Assembly (NCBI GenBank): GCA_964023205.1 | Contig: OZ026844.1 | Location: 34,767,326-34,831,325, forward strand | Direction: 5' to 3' | Origin: Lutraria lutraria | Taxonomy: Eukaryota; Mollusca; Bivalvia; Venerida; Mactridae | DNA: 64,000 nucleotides | Part shown: in pieces, positions 25,601-40,600 of the stretch | Layout: each line of letters starts with the position of its first letter | Numbering within the stretch: the stretch's first letter is position 1 | Notes under the pieces: model-generated | The model's input: only the letters and a program-made list of their open reading frames with translations | Database searches by the model: none | What the model was told of the DNA's origin: nothing | Program-made: the position numbers and the translations under genes

Positions 25601-28600
25601 CCGTTTTCTTCTGTTTAGGCTGACTGGGTCGCCATGGATTTTGGATCGGTCACCGGCGGTTCAACTTCAGCTGAAAGGAATACAATCGTCATAAAATATG
25701 AAGCATTTGTAGTTGAGAATAGTGCACCTAACGCACAATATTGGGTTAGCGTAGGGGCTATGTTCTTAAATGAAGAATTCATCTGGGTTGGACAGTCCAG
25801 CGTCGATACCATTGCCTCCACAAGCAGTGTAAGTACATGTCATGTTTCTGTCGTACTTTTCTATGTCGTGCTATGAACTTGGCATGAATGCTAAAGATTG
25901 TGTTTAACATTTAAAACTTTTCTAACTCCAACAATACGTTGTATTGGCAATGAGTGGATAATGCTTTCTTGAAATGTGTTGTAAAACGTGTAAATATAGA
26001 CTACATGTATACGACTTTTATACTCAGATGACCATAAAATCTAAGGTTCATTTCTACTGCTGTATCAATTTATACGGGATTAAGAGCAACTGTTGCTCAC
26101 AGGATGTCACATAAAAGTTCACATTAAAATAAGTTAAATGGTCCAAAGGAAATGATCGATTTTTTCGATTCAAAGTTTGATTATGAAATACGAAACTACT
26201 CCTGTTCGGTACGATTCACGAACTTGTTACTTATTTGAAATGTCACACCAGAAAGTCTACCCCACTGTACAGACGGTAAAGTCATAAACACGACCATTGC
26301 GACACATACTAACCCCAGCGCTAATGTATAAACATCTTTATTTTCTATAATATTCCATTCTTATCGAGGTGTTCCATTATAAATTATTGCTCAGTATGCC
26401 GAACCCAAACTACGAAACATACCTTGGTATGTCAATCACGGCCCGTGTCTATAAAACTTCTTAATTTTTTAAGGTTTTGATATAAATCCGTAAAATTTGC
26501 TCATTCTTTTCTTAAATTTGAGATTTACCTTCAGTATTATTTATACATGAGTCATTTCAAGTCAGCTAGAATCTACACTGTATGTTATATGTATGGCCTG
26601 CCACTTCTATCTATCATCGATGTTTCCAAGAAAAAATCTATACTAAAACATTCCTTCAAAGCATTCAAGAATATTATTCATGTCTACATTTGTTTATAGC
26701 TAAGCTATCTTAGACCGTGTTCAAGAAAATTAAGAAGCTTTATAAATATTGGCCAGGCCCGTCAAAAACATGCTAAAACAATACTTTTAACCCCTTGTCT
26801 AACCTGAACGCAACGTATGTCATAAAGCAATCTGAACCCTTAGAAAAGTCATCTCTTTTCGCACCCGAAAGTGTTAAGTGCGCCACACGAGCACAAACAA
26901 ACCATTCAAGAAACACAAATACGCTATCACTGTTCCCACTTGTCTATCTGAATTCCTCAAACAATAAATGGTGATTTATTACTGATTGTAGATTTGATCA
27001 TTATATTTTAACAGATAACAGAGGAACCGGTTATCAACGTGACCATGCCTTCTGCACTGGCACTGGGAAGTTCCAGTATAATTGGTATTGAAATATATCT
27101 ACCGTATCCAGTCAGGGATTACATTGTCAAGGTAAATAACTAATCTGAAAGCTACTGAATTTTTACTTCATAATACTTAAAGATCTGACAATAAATGCTA
27201 CATGAATTCCAAAAGTGTGAAACCACATTGTTTACATGACCATATGGTGTTTTCTCAAACTTTTAAACAAAAACTGTCTCTGTTACTTAACAAACCTGTT
27301 ATTCCCTTGTTTAAGCATTCAAGCAGCGTTTGCTGAATTCAAACGTGCCCCGCTTGATTACACACAAAATATATATGCAACACTGTATTTTACCTTAGAA
27401 AGCAGTAAAACCATACCCGATTAAACATTGAAAATATTTGATTTTGTTGATTTTTAATGTCTGAATTGTCTCCCTTTCATTTCTATTTATAGTTGTTTAT
27501 CGAAATTTAAAAGTCGTATTCAGATTTAAAATTTAGGTACTTGGGTATGACTTTTGTCACACGCATACACTCATTCTACAAATAATAGGACTGTTAGTTA
27601 TAATGTTATACACTTTAATAGTAAATATCAAATATCATTTTTACCAACAATATTTTCTATTTATATATATTTTGAGTTTCTTTCAAAAGACGTACGGACT
27701 GTCAGTGTAGGTTACTGGTAACTTGTTTATAAAATGAATGACAAAATTAATGTATATCACTTAACACCCCCTCCCCAGTAAATTCCCCTCCCCGTTGTTT
27801 GAGAATTTCAAAATTAATCTCCCCATCTAAAAACTGCATCATTCGGACCTGTATTTCAAAGCAAATATATAAAGTACAATGACTGAAAAAATGCATTCTA
27901 ATATCAGGTGTTGAAGAATAACTTGATGAGGGAAAAATGGATATTAAAATGTGGTCGTTCAATATTTGATCCCCTCCCCGCTGTTTGAGAATTTCAAAAT
28001 TAATCTCCCCATCTGAAACTGCGTAATTCGGACCTGTATTTAAAAGCAAATATATAAAGTACAATGACTGAAAAAATGCATTCTAATATCAGGCGTTGAA
28101 GAATAACGCAATGAAGGAAAATTGGATATTAAAATGGAGTCGTTCAATATTTGAGACGCATGTAAGGTCTTTGGTCCAAATAACTTTATATGAAACAAAT
28201 GGTTTCCTGTTTGTTCTGTTAATAGATTTACACCTACTTTGGACCAATACTCTCTCTTTAAACACAGTACAATGTGTCGACGTAAATATAACCACAATCT
28301 GTATACTTAAAGTCAGTTCAATTGTTTAACTCTATCGAAAACATGTTAGACAAATATTAAACCTCCACGTTCAATTTTGATACGTCCTCAGTTTAACAGA
28401 CATGCTAATTTTTAATTGCAAAAAATTTGTATAAATATCAAAAGTCCGACGTTCCACTTATCGATTAGTCAGCTTGAAAAGCAATCAATATTTGGCTTCA
28501 ATAAAAGTGTCGTTTTAAAATCACCCAATTCGAACAATATTTCTATATAATTGTGTGAGAAGTAGCGGATATGAATAAAGGTTTGTTTACAGAAACAAGT

Positions 28601-31600
28601 GCTTCTGAGAATGTGTAAAGTCGATCAATTCTAAGATAAATACAGATCAAACGATCGCTTTATAGAATGTATCTTTACCAACTTCTCATGCAGAATTAAG
28701 CGACAGATTACAGAACTACATTGTATTCAAAGCTATACTGAACCTTTTTTAAAACCATTGAATGCCAGTTAGATTTAATGTTCTGCTGTTCGCCAAAGGA
28801 AATATTCTTAACGGTATAAACACTGTAAAGATCTATCATAAACTTATACAATGGTCCATTTGTGAGAAGTTCTTAAAGAAGAATCGCTTTGTTCAATATC
28901 TATATTACAGATACGTCACATTAGGAGAAGTTGCTGCGTCTGATATATATTTGGATGCAAAGCAACGTTTTTAAGTAAGTCGTCATTTCTGGATGTGCAT
29001 GTTTTTCACTGTAGATATTTCCACCAGCGGACACTGTAAGCTTAATGTCCATGTGTGACTTGAAATTCGAAGAAACAGTAGGTGATAATTTCAAATGCGG
29101 CAATGATTGGACTGCAGTCACCTCCCAGTATATTAAGAACTCCCAAGGAATTGGGAATGCCATTGCTGAAGTGAACTTAGGACGACTCATTAACAAAGGT
29201 AGGTTTTGATTATTAACAGTTCACGACAACATTGTACAATCGACGAATATATGACGAACCCAATCAGTAAACGGCACAATGGTTATTTCTTCAGAAAATG
29301 CATTTGTATTACATAATGGATGTGTAACTATCTTCGCCTTGTACATGCATTATAATGGTAGGATACTTAATAACTTTACAGATATACTCGTGTATGTTTC
29401 GTACTTAGTGCCAGTTTTAGCAGTACAAGTTACAAGCGGGCAGTTAACCCAAAGTGTTCCTGGGTAACGTGCCAGTACTAACATTGATCTCTGTAAGTGA
29501 CTGCTAAACTTATCACTCGCATCAGTCTCCGACTAAACCATCACTAAGATTATGTGATGTGCCCTCATACTAACAAAAACCATAAAATCAAGACAAAAAA
29601 AAAAACACCCACATACGGCTTAGTAAATGAACTTTAAGACAGCCCGTGTGGGTGTAAGTCTGTTATGTCGTTCATTAATAGTATTTCTCTTATCTTAATT
29701 TAACAATAGAGTAACCGGTGATCATGAGCCTTCAAATAAAATCTCATACATGATTATCAGTTTATATAAATGCAAGCACATTCCCACACATGCATACACT
29801 CTCTTTGGATATAGGAGTATGTACAAGTATCCGAAATGGTTGATAATTTCAGGTTCACGAGACTTAACAATGGTCGTCAATGATAATCTAATTGCGCTTG
29901 AAGGAATCGTTCATCTGTTTAAAGACCCAGGACTTTCCTATGTTGGCCAAACACTCTCTTTAGGTCTGGCTGTTGAGATCGACACATCAACTGTATTGAT
30001 CGCCAATGCTGATTTCCTTGTTGACCCAGAAGAAACTAATCCCAGCTTATTAGTAAGTCTTCTGAATACCGGTACTTATAATTCTACATGGATATGTTTT
30101 ATTAAGTTTGAACGTACACCTATATTTTCTTTCGCATTTTTCACGAAAAGCCACAAACTTCATTTCAAATTGGTTTTTTAATCTCAATTGTGAATATACT
30201 AAATAACAGATGACTGTAGAAACAGAACCAATTCCTACCCAGTGATTATTATTCAAACATACTTTTTTTAAACAGGCAGTGCTACACACAGAAAAATCAA
30301 GCCTAATACTACGCTATTGTTTCTTTTTTTTAAAGTTCATGTAAAACACGTGACTCGGGACAGGGTCAGTTTTAATCCAAACGACGTTATTCGAAACAAT
30401 CTTAGTATGAAATCATCCAAGCATCATTCTTATGAAGTTTTATTTAAATTGGCCCAGTGATTTGTCATTTGAAACAATTGTTGACGACACACTAAATGCG
30501 ACACAAACAAATACGGACATGGTGATCACAATAAAAAGGTGAACGGTTTCAAAATAACCAACTAACTACATGTATACATATTACAGACTGCACCAGAGCT
30601 GGTCGGATCGCCATCCTCCTCACTGAATGGTAATATGGACAACGCCGTCATGTTTGAACCATTTGACATTAACTATACCATTCGAGTACCAACACCAACT
30701 AACGTGGGTGTTGCATCACATTATACTGTAGAAATATTGGCTTCAATGGATGGACAAATTCCCGAATTTTCCGTGTGCCACCTTACGGTTTTATCTGTTG
30801 GTAGTGGTTTGAATTGCCTTATTGAGGAAGATTTGGAAACAGTTTACTCCTCCAGATCAGGGGGACTTTACCAAGAGTCAGACAAAGCTACAATTGAATT
30901 AGGTAAGTTAAAAATTTACATCTTACGTGAGAATTCAATGACTACAACATTGTTTTTCAGAATTCAGAACGAGATTATAGCTGAATGATTACAAATGTCG
31001 TCTAAAAGTAAGTTATAATTGGCACAAATATATGATATCCATGTGTACAAGGAAGATGAGTCTCATAGATCATGAATCGAAGTTAATAAGTTGAACGGGA
31101 AATACTATAACTTGGAAATTGAATATAACGGAGATAGCTCAGTGGTAACGCGCTGAGCTGTCAATCTAGAGGTCCGATTCCCGGCCTGGGACATTGAGAT
31201 TTCAGAAAATCTATACGCTATATCTGACCATGTGGATGGTATAAGTACTGGTCAGGGGAGCCAGGAAGCTGTGTATCGGTGCAATACACTGGGCATATAG
31301 AAGAATCAGTCTGTCTAATCGCATTAAGAGCTAGGCGCATCCGGCGCCGGACATGCCTGTATCTTATATATTTCTCGCCTTCTGAGGGCTTTCTCTCAGT
31401 CTGTCCCTCTGGTTAGATCATGCTGTATCTGCACTGGTAGAGGATGCACCTGCGGCCTCGTGGCCGCAACAATTGTAAAGTGCCTTTGGACGCATGAACA
31501 GTATGAACAGGGCGCTATATAAATCTGGAATTTAAAGAATGGGATATATAAGCATTACTCTTGAAAAGATGTTACGTTTATTTTCAGGTCATGTGATCAA

Positions 31601-34600
31601 TTTGTTAAACGCAGCATCTCCTGATAATGAAATTGTCATTCAAGCCACGCTGATGCCCATAAATCATAGCAGCACCGTTGGTAGTACAGCAAGCATCACA
31701 TTTGGTATACTTGTTGCCTCACAGTCTGTCACGTTAGCGGTCAATACTTTCACAATTGGTAGTGAACGGCAATCTACGGAAGTCACGGTATGTCTCAGTC
31801 ATTGTAGTGTTGTGAATATCCTTCACATCACCCACCATAGTTTTGAAAGCTAATTAGATCATCAGACAAACAGAGCAGCGCCTTAGAAAAGTCCTTTCCA
31901 ATTAGATAGAAAAGATAATTGTCAACATAAGATGAAAATAAAACCCATAGCATTGTATACAGCCATTCAAACTGTAGATAACACATTGTGAACTACGAAT
32001 CGTGTGTTGTGACTAATAGAGTATAACAGTAATCATGAACTACTGTCCACAACTACTGTCCACAACTATCCACAACTACTGTCCACAACTACTGTCCACA
32101 ACTATCCACAACTACTGTCCACAACTACTGTCCACAACTACTGTCAGTTTTAAATTTTAAATTCGTAATATGCTGTTTGTAGTTACATACATAAATACTA
32201 AATCAACAAAACCAAGGGTTTGACAATTCTTAATTTCAGAACACAACAAAGCCCTTATTTGATATGGCTTTTTATGATAATGATCCAAACGTGCCTGTTG
32301 GAGGTTCAACCAAGATTAACGTTAATATGGTAACTACTCCTGGCGTTACTTACGACGAGATAAAAACAGAATTTCTGATGCCCAAACTTACAGATAACTA
32401 CGCTTATTTCCACATTTGTAAAGTCGAGATTGAGTCCGTAGGGCAAAACTTACCATGTTTGACATCCGATTGGTACAACGAAGGTTTCTCATATATTTCG
32501 ACGTAAGCTTGCTATAGTATTTTAATCAATAATTATTCTTAACCAGACATAGTAGATTCTATATTCAATATATTGAAATTAACGTCAGAATCAAGACATT
32601 AACATTTATGGCACATGTCAATTCAACACTGACAAAACTTCATATTATATAAAACTCACAAGTCCATAAACATTCGAGTCAAGCTAACATGAAATTCATA
32701 TGTCTAGTTCCTTGATTCTCATTGCCTTATTTTCTATATTTTTTATTTTTATTTTATAAGTATTTTTTTCCACTGGCGTGTTACGTAAACTATCAGGATC
32801 ATGTGTCGACTTTTCTATTAATACTATTGGAGGAAGACTTGAAGCGATCAACTAGGTAGAACAACGGACCTCACATGTGACATTTCGACACGGGTGGTAT
32901 TCGAACTGCGCATTTACTACCCGTAATATTCAATTGTATAAAACGTTAGCCATCCTCTATTGAACATTAGTTATTGACATTTTTCTTTTTTTTCTTCAAT
33001 ATAACTAGTCATCTCGATTAGAAAGTATTGCTTCGGCATTATCGTCACTGTTTGCAGGTTTGGTGACTATATAAATGATGGAGCAAAGTTGACCATGAAT
33101 TCAATTTGTAATGTTCAAAATGTAGTAAATGCGGAAGAAGACAAAGCTAGGTTTGCAGTTTATATCAAAGTGAGTATATTAAATTCTGTAATAAATGTTT
33201 AAATGTTCAAAACTAATCTTAGAAAAGATAAAATTTGCTATTGAAACATACAGAACAAGTTAAAAACAACAAGGCTCGAAAGTTAATTCTGACCAAGAGA
33301 TGTGTTTGTCAGTGACGGATACTCCTTTAACGCCAACTGGACCTTTAAATCTATTGGGGACATAAACATGTGATCTTCAACCTTCATACCAAATCCGAGA
33401 ATTATAGGGCAACTATTTCTCAGGTAATTGGTCGGTAAAGTATCTTGTGTTGAAGTTTACTGTGACACTGACCTTTAACCTTCTAACCCTTAAATCGTTA
33501 AAAGATCATGAAAAGACCAACCTGTCTACCAAGTCTGCGAACTGCAGGACAAATTGTTTTCTAGTTATTGGTCGGAGAAGGTTTAGTTACGGACCGGCCG
33601 ACGTACATGTACAAAAGCAATATACATGTACAAATGTACCTCCGATTCTCTGAATATTAGAATTCATTCCTTGTTTAAGCTTGCACTACAAAATGTATTT
33701 ATAATAATTGTTTCCATTTACAGTAAAGGCAGCATTGAAAACAGTTCACATAATGACCCTAATTAATTAACATTGAATTCATTGTTCTTCATTAAAGGTT
33801 CTAGATCGACCAGAGCTTCAAACTGGCTCCAGCGAAAATGTAGCCGTGGGTCTCTCCTATTCAACGTATAGTTTATGGGTTGGGAACCTACAACTGAATC
33901 CACAACGGAATACCGCGGATTTAAATGGTCCGGTAAGAAATATATGCCACTTAGACGTCTCATTTATAAAAATGAATAAAACAGGCGAAATAAATATTCA
34001 GTATGGTACATACAGACTTGCTTGCGCTAACCAACATTGACAAAACATTGTGTAAGAATATACGAATAGTCGTTTATGGGCCCTTTTCTCCCTTAAGGAG
34101 ATTTTACCTAAAGTATGTATCAGTAATTTACAGTATAGTCGCCACTGTCCATGTTCAGTTTTCATAGCAGCAAATGATTGAATCTATATCACAATGAAAA
34201 CAAGGATTTGCAAATGACTAAACTAAACGAAAATGCTTCACTTCCGGCAGTAAGACATTGTCACACAGACATCTAGCAACCATACGAAATGCAAGAACGT
34301 CCGAGTGAGTGCTACAGGTACATGTGAGGAAGTAGGCAGTTGCTTACGGAGGATGGTAGTCTAGCACTGGTGCTGCCTATGAAACGGATGTTTAGCTGAA
34401 CTGTCCAGGGGTGTAAAACTCGAAATAAACAAACAAACAAACAAAGCTACATGTACATGTAATAATACTAGATAAACCGTCAGAAAACCGTTCAACAAAA
34501 CTTTAGTCAAAGCACATTAAGACCATAATATGCCATCATATTTATTTTATAATTTTATAATCCACTAATAGCTCGACAATCAACGTTAAATGGAAGAATG

Positions 34601-37600
34601 CAGTTTCAACACATAGAAAGAATTCGAAATGCATTTTAAAATAAACCTGTCCCCTGTCATCTGCAAAGGTTTCTCAAAACTTGTGTTGTAGTCAGTAACT
34701 GGAATACATTTTTACCATTTGTTACAAAAGCAACCTAATTTATGAGTTACCGTTAAACGTGTAATAATATCCAGTGAATAACAAGCAACAAATAGCACAC
34801 ATATATTTATTCACTGATTGAATTGACTTGGAAATAACAATTGTTCATAAAGGTTAAGTATCTTCTCTTCTTTTATTCACAGTTTTTACTGTGTCTAATT
34901 TATTTTATCATAATTAAACTATCGTAATTCCAGGCTGGTAACAGTTATATCTTTACCACTCAAGTTTCTGGATTTGGAGACATACCACAGGGACTAACTA
35001 AGGTATATAAAATCCTAATCAAAATACCTCGGGGAGAAACCGCTGATCTGGCTTTAGTGGTGACAGCAGACGATTCCAATCTTCAAATTTGTTCTGTCCA
35101 AGTTAAACGAGCCGGTGATTATCTACCGTGTGTCGCAGATGAGGTTGCAACCAGAATCTATGGACCTGGAATGATAAGCCTTGATTTCAGCCTAGGAATA
35201 ATTCAGAATTATGGTTTGTGTTTAGTAATATTATTTCACCACAGGTTAATGACCTATAGCAGTAGAATGTGGTTAAGTGAATTGCTGGTGACCTTTTTTT
35301 TACTTCCTTATAACGATAGTTCAGTGTATAAATGAAATGAAGAAGAGAGCTTTCAAGAAAAAAAAACGGAGGACACGAATGTCTCCACTGAGTGCTTAAT
35401 CAAATAGGGGGCCATATCTCCAGTGAAAATGTTTGGATTTTAACGGAAATCCAAGACGGCCTGTATGTTATTAGTATGCACCTTCATGTAAAATATGAAA
35501 CCAATCCATTAAATATTTCTCGAGTTTCGCTCGGAAACCAAATTGGAACAGACGGATGCTCCTTACTCAAAAATGAAAATAATTAGGGCTGTCCCGATAT
35601 GATCGTGTACCGGTGCGTATCGGTACAGTGCTAAACGATATGCGTATCGTATCGGAAGGTCCCGTATCGGCCGTATCGCGTTTTTTTGCTTTTACATTAA
35701 ACACTCCTAGAATTTTTAACAAATGAACTAGATTTACAAATTTATTCTCAATTAATCGTCGATAAAGCTTCGGGATTCCATCATAAGCAGACCATGATTT
35801 AATTCAAGTTCCGATATGAGTTTTGGTGCTTAACAATTATAGCAATTAATAAATTTCAACGGATAACTAGGACTTTCTAGCACCAAACAAGTGTGAAGAG
35901 TTAAAAAACACTAATATTACAACTTTTTTCATTACTTTAAAATACTTTTATATCGTATCGTAGATATCGCATATCGCAAGTACCGTATCGCAATACGTAT
36001 CGTATCGACTGAGATCTGTATCGGGACAGCCCTAAAAATAATCAAACAAATTTTTGTTTAGCAAATAAAACCTGCTCGTCTTTACAGCAAGGTTTCAACA
36101 TTATGACTTCGTTTCGTTGGAATTCTGAAGTATTGTATCATTATTATTGTCTATTGATATTTAGAAAAAACTGTTCAATGTGTAAATGATCAAAAGTTAA
36201 AACTATTCAGAAATATGGAGGAAATTCGAAAATGAGTATGAAACTTGAAGAGGTCTTCAATATTGAGCTGTCACTATAATTATTTATAATGTAGTACATG
36301 TATTTTACAAAAATATGCACATTTTAGGTAATCCTTCTTCGGGTAATATGACGGCTAATTCCTATTTTGACGATGACTCCATTGAGCTGGAGTTCATAGT
36401 ACGTGCACATCCTCAAGCACCACAAGGCACTTATGGCTTCAACACCAAAGTATATTTTGACACCAGTCGATCAAGTCCGTCAACGTCAACTTTTAACGAT
36501 TTCGATGTTGTGGAAGGTACTGCAGGAATTAATGAGGTATGATCACCTTTGGAAATATGCTCGCCCTGTTAAAGCATGTCGCCCAAGCCGTGTTAATTGA
36601 AAAGTGTAACGTGTGTGCTTACTAAATAAGTCTCGACCAAAATTGATTGCATATTATAAACTTGAAACAACGTTAATTAGTTTATATATGAATATGGAAC
36701 AAAGTTTTTAAGTCGAGATATATGTTTCGCTAAATAATGTGTGTCTCTAACATTCTGGACCAATACCACAAATGGTAGCAATGAGAAAATGATCGAGATT
36801 ATTTGGGCTAATACTGGGGATTGTAAATCGTTCTAAAACACTTTTTTAAGTCTACGTTTTGGCTGGTTATACAGCGGTTAAAGTTGGCTTTTATCATGCA
36901 TTATGTGCTGTTGTGGAGATTTTCCGTATGACCCGTAAAGTTTTATTTATAAACTGAAAAGTAATTCTAGACTGAAATATTCTATTTAAAGACTGATTAT
37001 ATATATAGACTATCACGGATCCAGTCACAATTGATGCCTCTATTGGAGAGATAACTGGCGGTGACAACACAACTTCAATCGTGGAAGGAGAATCGAAGAG
37101 AATTCTAGTGTCTATAGTAATACCAGAGGGCTCCCTATACAGGGTAAGGGTGAAGATTAACATTCCCAGCGCGGCTGTTCAGAAATTAGAGATTTGTGAA
37201 GCAGTGATTCTAAGTGTGGGGGATAATCTACCATGTATTTCAAGAACAATGGAAGCCGAGATACGCTCAACGTAAGTAAAACTACAGTGTATGTTATTCT
37301 GAACATACTTTGACGTTGTCTGAATACAGTTTATATAAATGTGTACTAAATAAAAATTTCTTGACTCCTTAGAGAAGAAAATAAACAAACAGATCAACCA
37401 CTCCAGAGCGGCCATCTCTTTAGCAACAACCTCCCTTAACAACAGCATGATTAACTATTAACTTAACCTCTCTAGAGCACCAACTTCTCAACAACAACAT
37501 TGTTAATCCCAAAGGGTGTTGTGATCTAGAGATAGCACTATATGGCCAAAGATCAATTCTAATATAAATAGAATTCTGTTGTTGAGCATTTTCTTCAAAT

Positions 37601-40600
37601 AAACCTTCTGGTCTTTTATTTTCATGTTCAGTATAAATGGCAATTACAACGACGAAGCAGAATTCGATCTTGGTCACGTATGCAGCAATGTCTTAAGACC
37701 AGGGGATGAAACAGCCAACACGGTACGATGGTCCTTCTTTTTGTAGCATATAATAATTTACATTCATAGCATCATAAAAAAGCAAAATTTATTAATCCGA
37801 GTTTGAATACCATTCATATTTTTTATATAGATTGCCAATTTTGCAGACTACATATCGTAATTGCTGGATCAGATGGGGAAACATAAATCAAAGTTATGAA
37901 AGCATATGGAACGAGAACAACTTTAACAATTGCATGGCAGCAGGTGTAGAAAAGCGTAGTAATTAGGACTGCATCAAAATTAATGTACAAACTATCGTTC
38001 GGGGTCCAAAACACAGCCCAATACCCCACCCTACAAACAAACTTTTGACTACTTTGTAGTTCCGAACCTTCTGAGCTTTGATTGTTGTTAGGTACAAACA
38101 CAAGGTTAAGAACTTGAAGCTATTTCTCTCGGGATTTCTTTCCTATATACCGAAGAGCTTCCATTAACCTTCCGCCTAAAAAATAGTTCCAATTTAATGG
38201 AATAAATGCAAATTCAAATATTACGTGCATTCAAGTCAAAATCAGATGGCTACGCAAAATCGTCAACGAGTAATACCAGACAGTTGTAAACTATTCTAAA
38301 CAATCCTCTACCTTACTATTAAGTACATTATTTACTATCAGTAGGTATATAAGTTTTGAATTGATGTCAAAATTCGTGACATTGTGCTGTATGCTAATTG
38401 CTGAACTACTTTTGGCGATCAGATAGGGAATAATTATAGCCAAATATGGACATACTGAAATGAACCTTATTCTGTTGCAGGCGATTGTTCAAAAATATTT
38501 GTCGAGGCAAGGCGGTCGGCTGCATTGTATTCACATAGATTTTAAAAAATCGTTCGATAAAATTAGTCACCACGAGCTATTTTAAAGTTTACAAAGGTCG
38601 GGTGTAAACGGTAGATTTCTCAGTATATTCTCTGCAATGTATAACAACTTGTATTCATGCGTTCGAACATCAGCATCTGGTTCAACCACGAATTACTTCC
38701 CTTGCAACATTGGCACTAGACAAGGGGATGCATGTAGTCCTGTTATATTTTCACTTTTTATAAATGAGCTTAACTCAATGTTGCGTTTAAGTTGTAGATC
38801 AAGAATCTTTATAGATAATTCAATGTCTGACATTATTTGTCTCATGTTAGCAGACGACGTCGCATACGGTGCAGAATCTATTGTTAATTAACTTGCAACG
38901 TCAAATAAATGTCATTGATCAATTATGTTTGTCTACAGGAATGGAGCGAAACCTTTATAAAACGGAGATTATTGTATGTTTTTTTTCGTGGTCAACCTAT
39001 CAAAACTACTAAAGTTTATATATACATGGGTTTATTGTTGACTCCCACTTTATCCTGGATGTCAGCACAGCACAAACTTACTACACAGGCACAAAAAGCC
39101 ATTTTTGCTATTTTTAAATACCAAAAACCGTTTGGACAATTTGATGTCAATCAAATGTTTACGTTGTTTGATTCAATGGTCAAACTAATATTGTGTTATG
39201 GGTCACAAATTTGGGGCTACAAGTATTCCATAGATATCGAATCCATTCAACATTCATTTTATTTTAAATATTTGGGTGTTAAAAATACTACAAACACGTG
39301 TATTGTTTTAAGGGAATGTGGTCGTTTACCTTTATGCGTTACCTATTTCACGACATGTGTTAAATATTGGTGTAAACTTATATCAATGGAAGACCACAGA
39401 TATCCAAAACGCTGTTATTATATGCTTAAATCTTTTTATAATGTAGGAAGAATTACTTGGGCTACGCATGTAAAAAATCTTTTATTTAAGTACGGATTTG
39501 GTTATGTATGGATTTCGCATGAAGTAGGAGATATACCAACTTTTATACGTATTTTCCGTCAAAGACTTATCGATTGTTTTACCCAAGATTGGCATCAATT
39601 TTGTAATGAAAACTATGATATTGATGTTTTAGACTGTGAATTCCATGTATTCTTTCACTGTAGCAGATTAAGAAATATTCGAGATCAATATTTATATAAT
39701 TGGTACACATCTGATAGGAACATGGAAAACTTTTATACGTTGTTAAAATCTGAAGACTGTACAACCATCCATAAGATTGCTCAATTTGTTGATAGAATAA
39801 TGAATGTTTAGAAATTATATACTTATTTATGAATACTCTGTACCATTGATACAATTCAGCTATGTTATTATGTTAAAATTGTATGTATTATGTATTTTGC
39901 GCCGGATGACTTTATATATATACTGACTTGAAATAAACTTGTAAATGTCGTGGTATTAATATCTAAGGTTTCTGTTACAATCAAACGATAATGAAACAAC
40001 ATGTTTGTATTCGTTGTTTAGTGAGCTTGTGTCATTAATTGTCTGTAAACCATTAATCAGGTAGTATTCGAGGCATATGTACGGCTTGTGCCAAATGGTT
40101 TGACAGCTCTTGGCGATTCCATCAGTGTCATGGCATCTTTGACAGTGTTTTCAACACCAGTTATTGAAATCACGTCAGCCGTCTTCACTGTTGCTGATGT
40201 ATCAACATTTACAGATCGACGCTTGGTGAGTTATCTTTTTTTATTATTCATCACATGCGTTTCAAATGAAAATTCGCCTATACCTGAGCGGGTAATAATT
40301 TTCAATAACACCCTGTTATATCACGTACGCAGACACGATGCGTGATAGTCATATTTACGTTTATAAAATCATGTTTCATTCATTTACTAAGTTTTTTATG
40401 TAACTGGTTATCGGCCGTAGATTCTACTTGAAACTAGTTGACATGGTAATTATTTGAGAACAATCGTGGTACCATCAAATATGTTTATTATTTCGCATGT
40501 GATTACAACGCTGTTATATATTAATATAAAATTATGCATTTTAACTGAATATAAACAACAGGTCCCGAGATTATCAAACTCTCGAGTTCAGTATCACAGC

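Noticed and set aside
38909..39811. Host gene of 300 residues
   Set aside because: Its motifs are those of the C-terminal part of a non-LTR reverse transcriptase, continuous with the palm motifs upstream.
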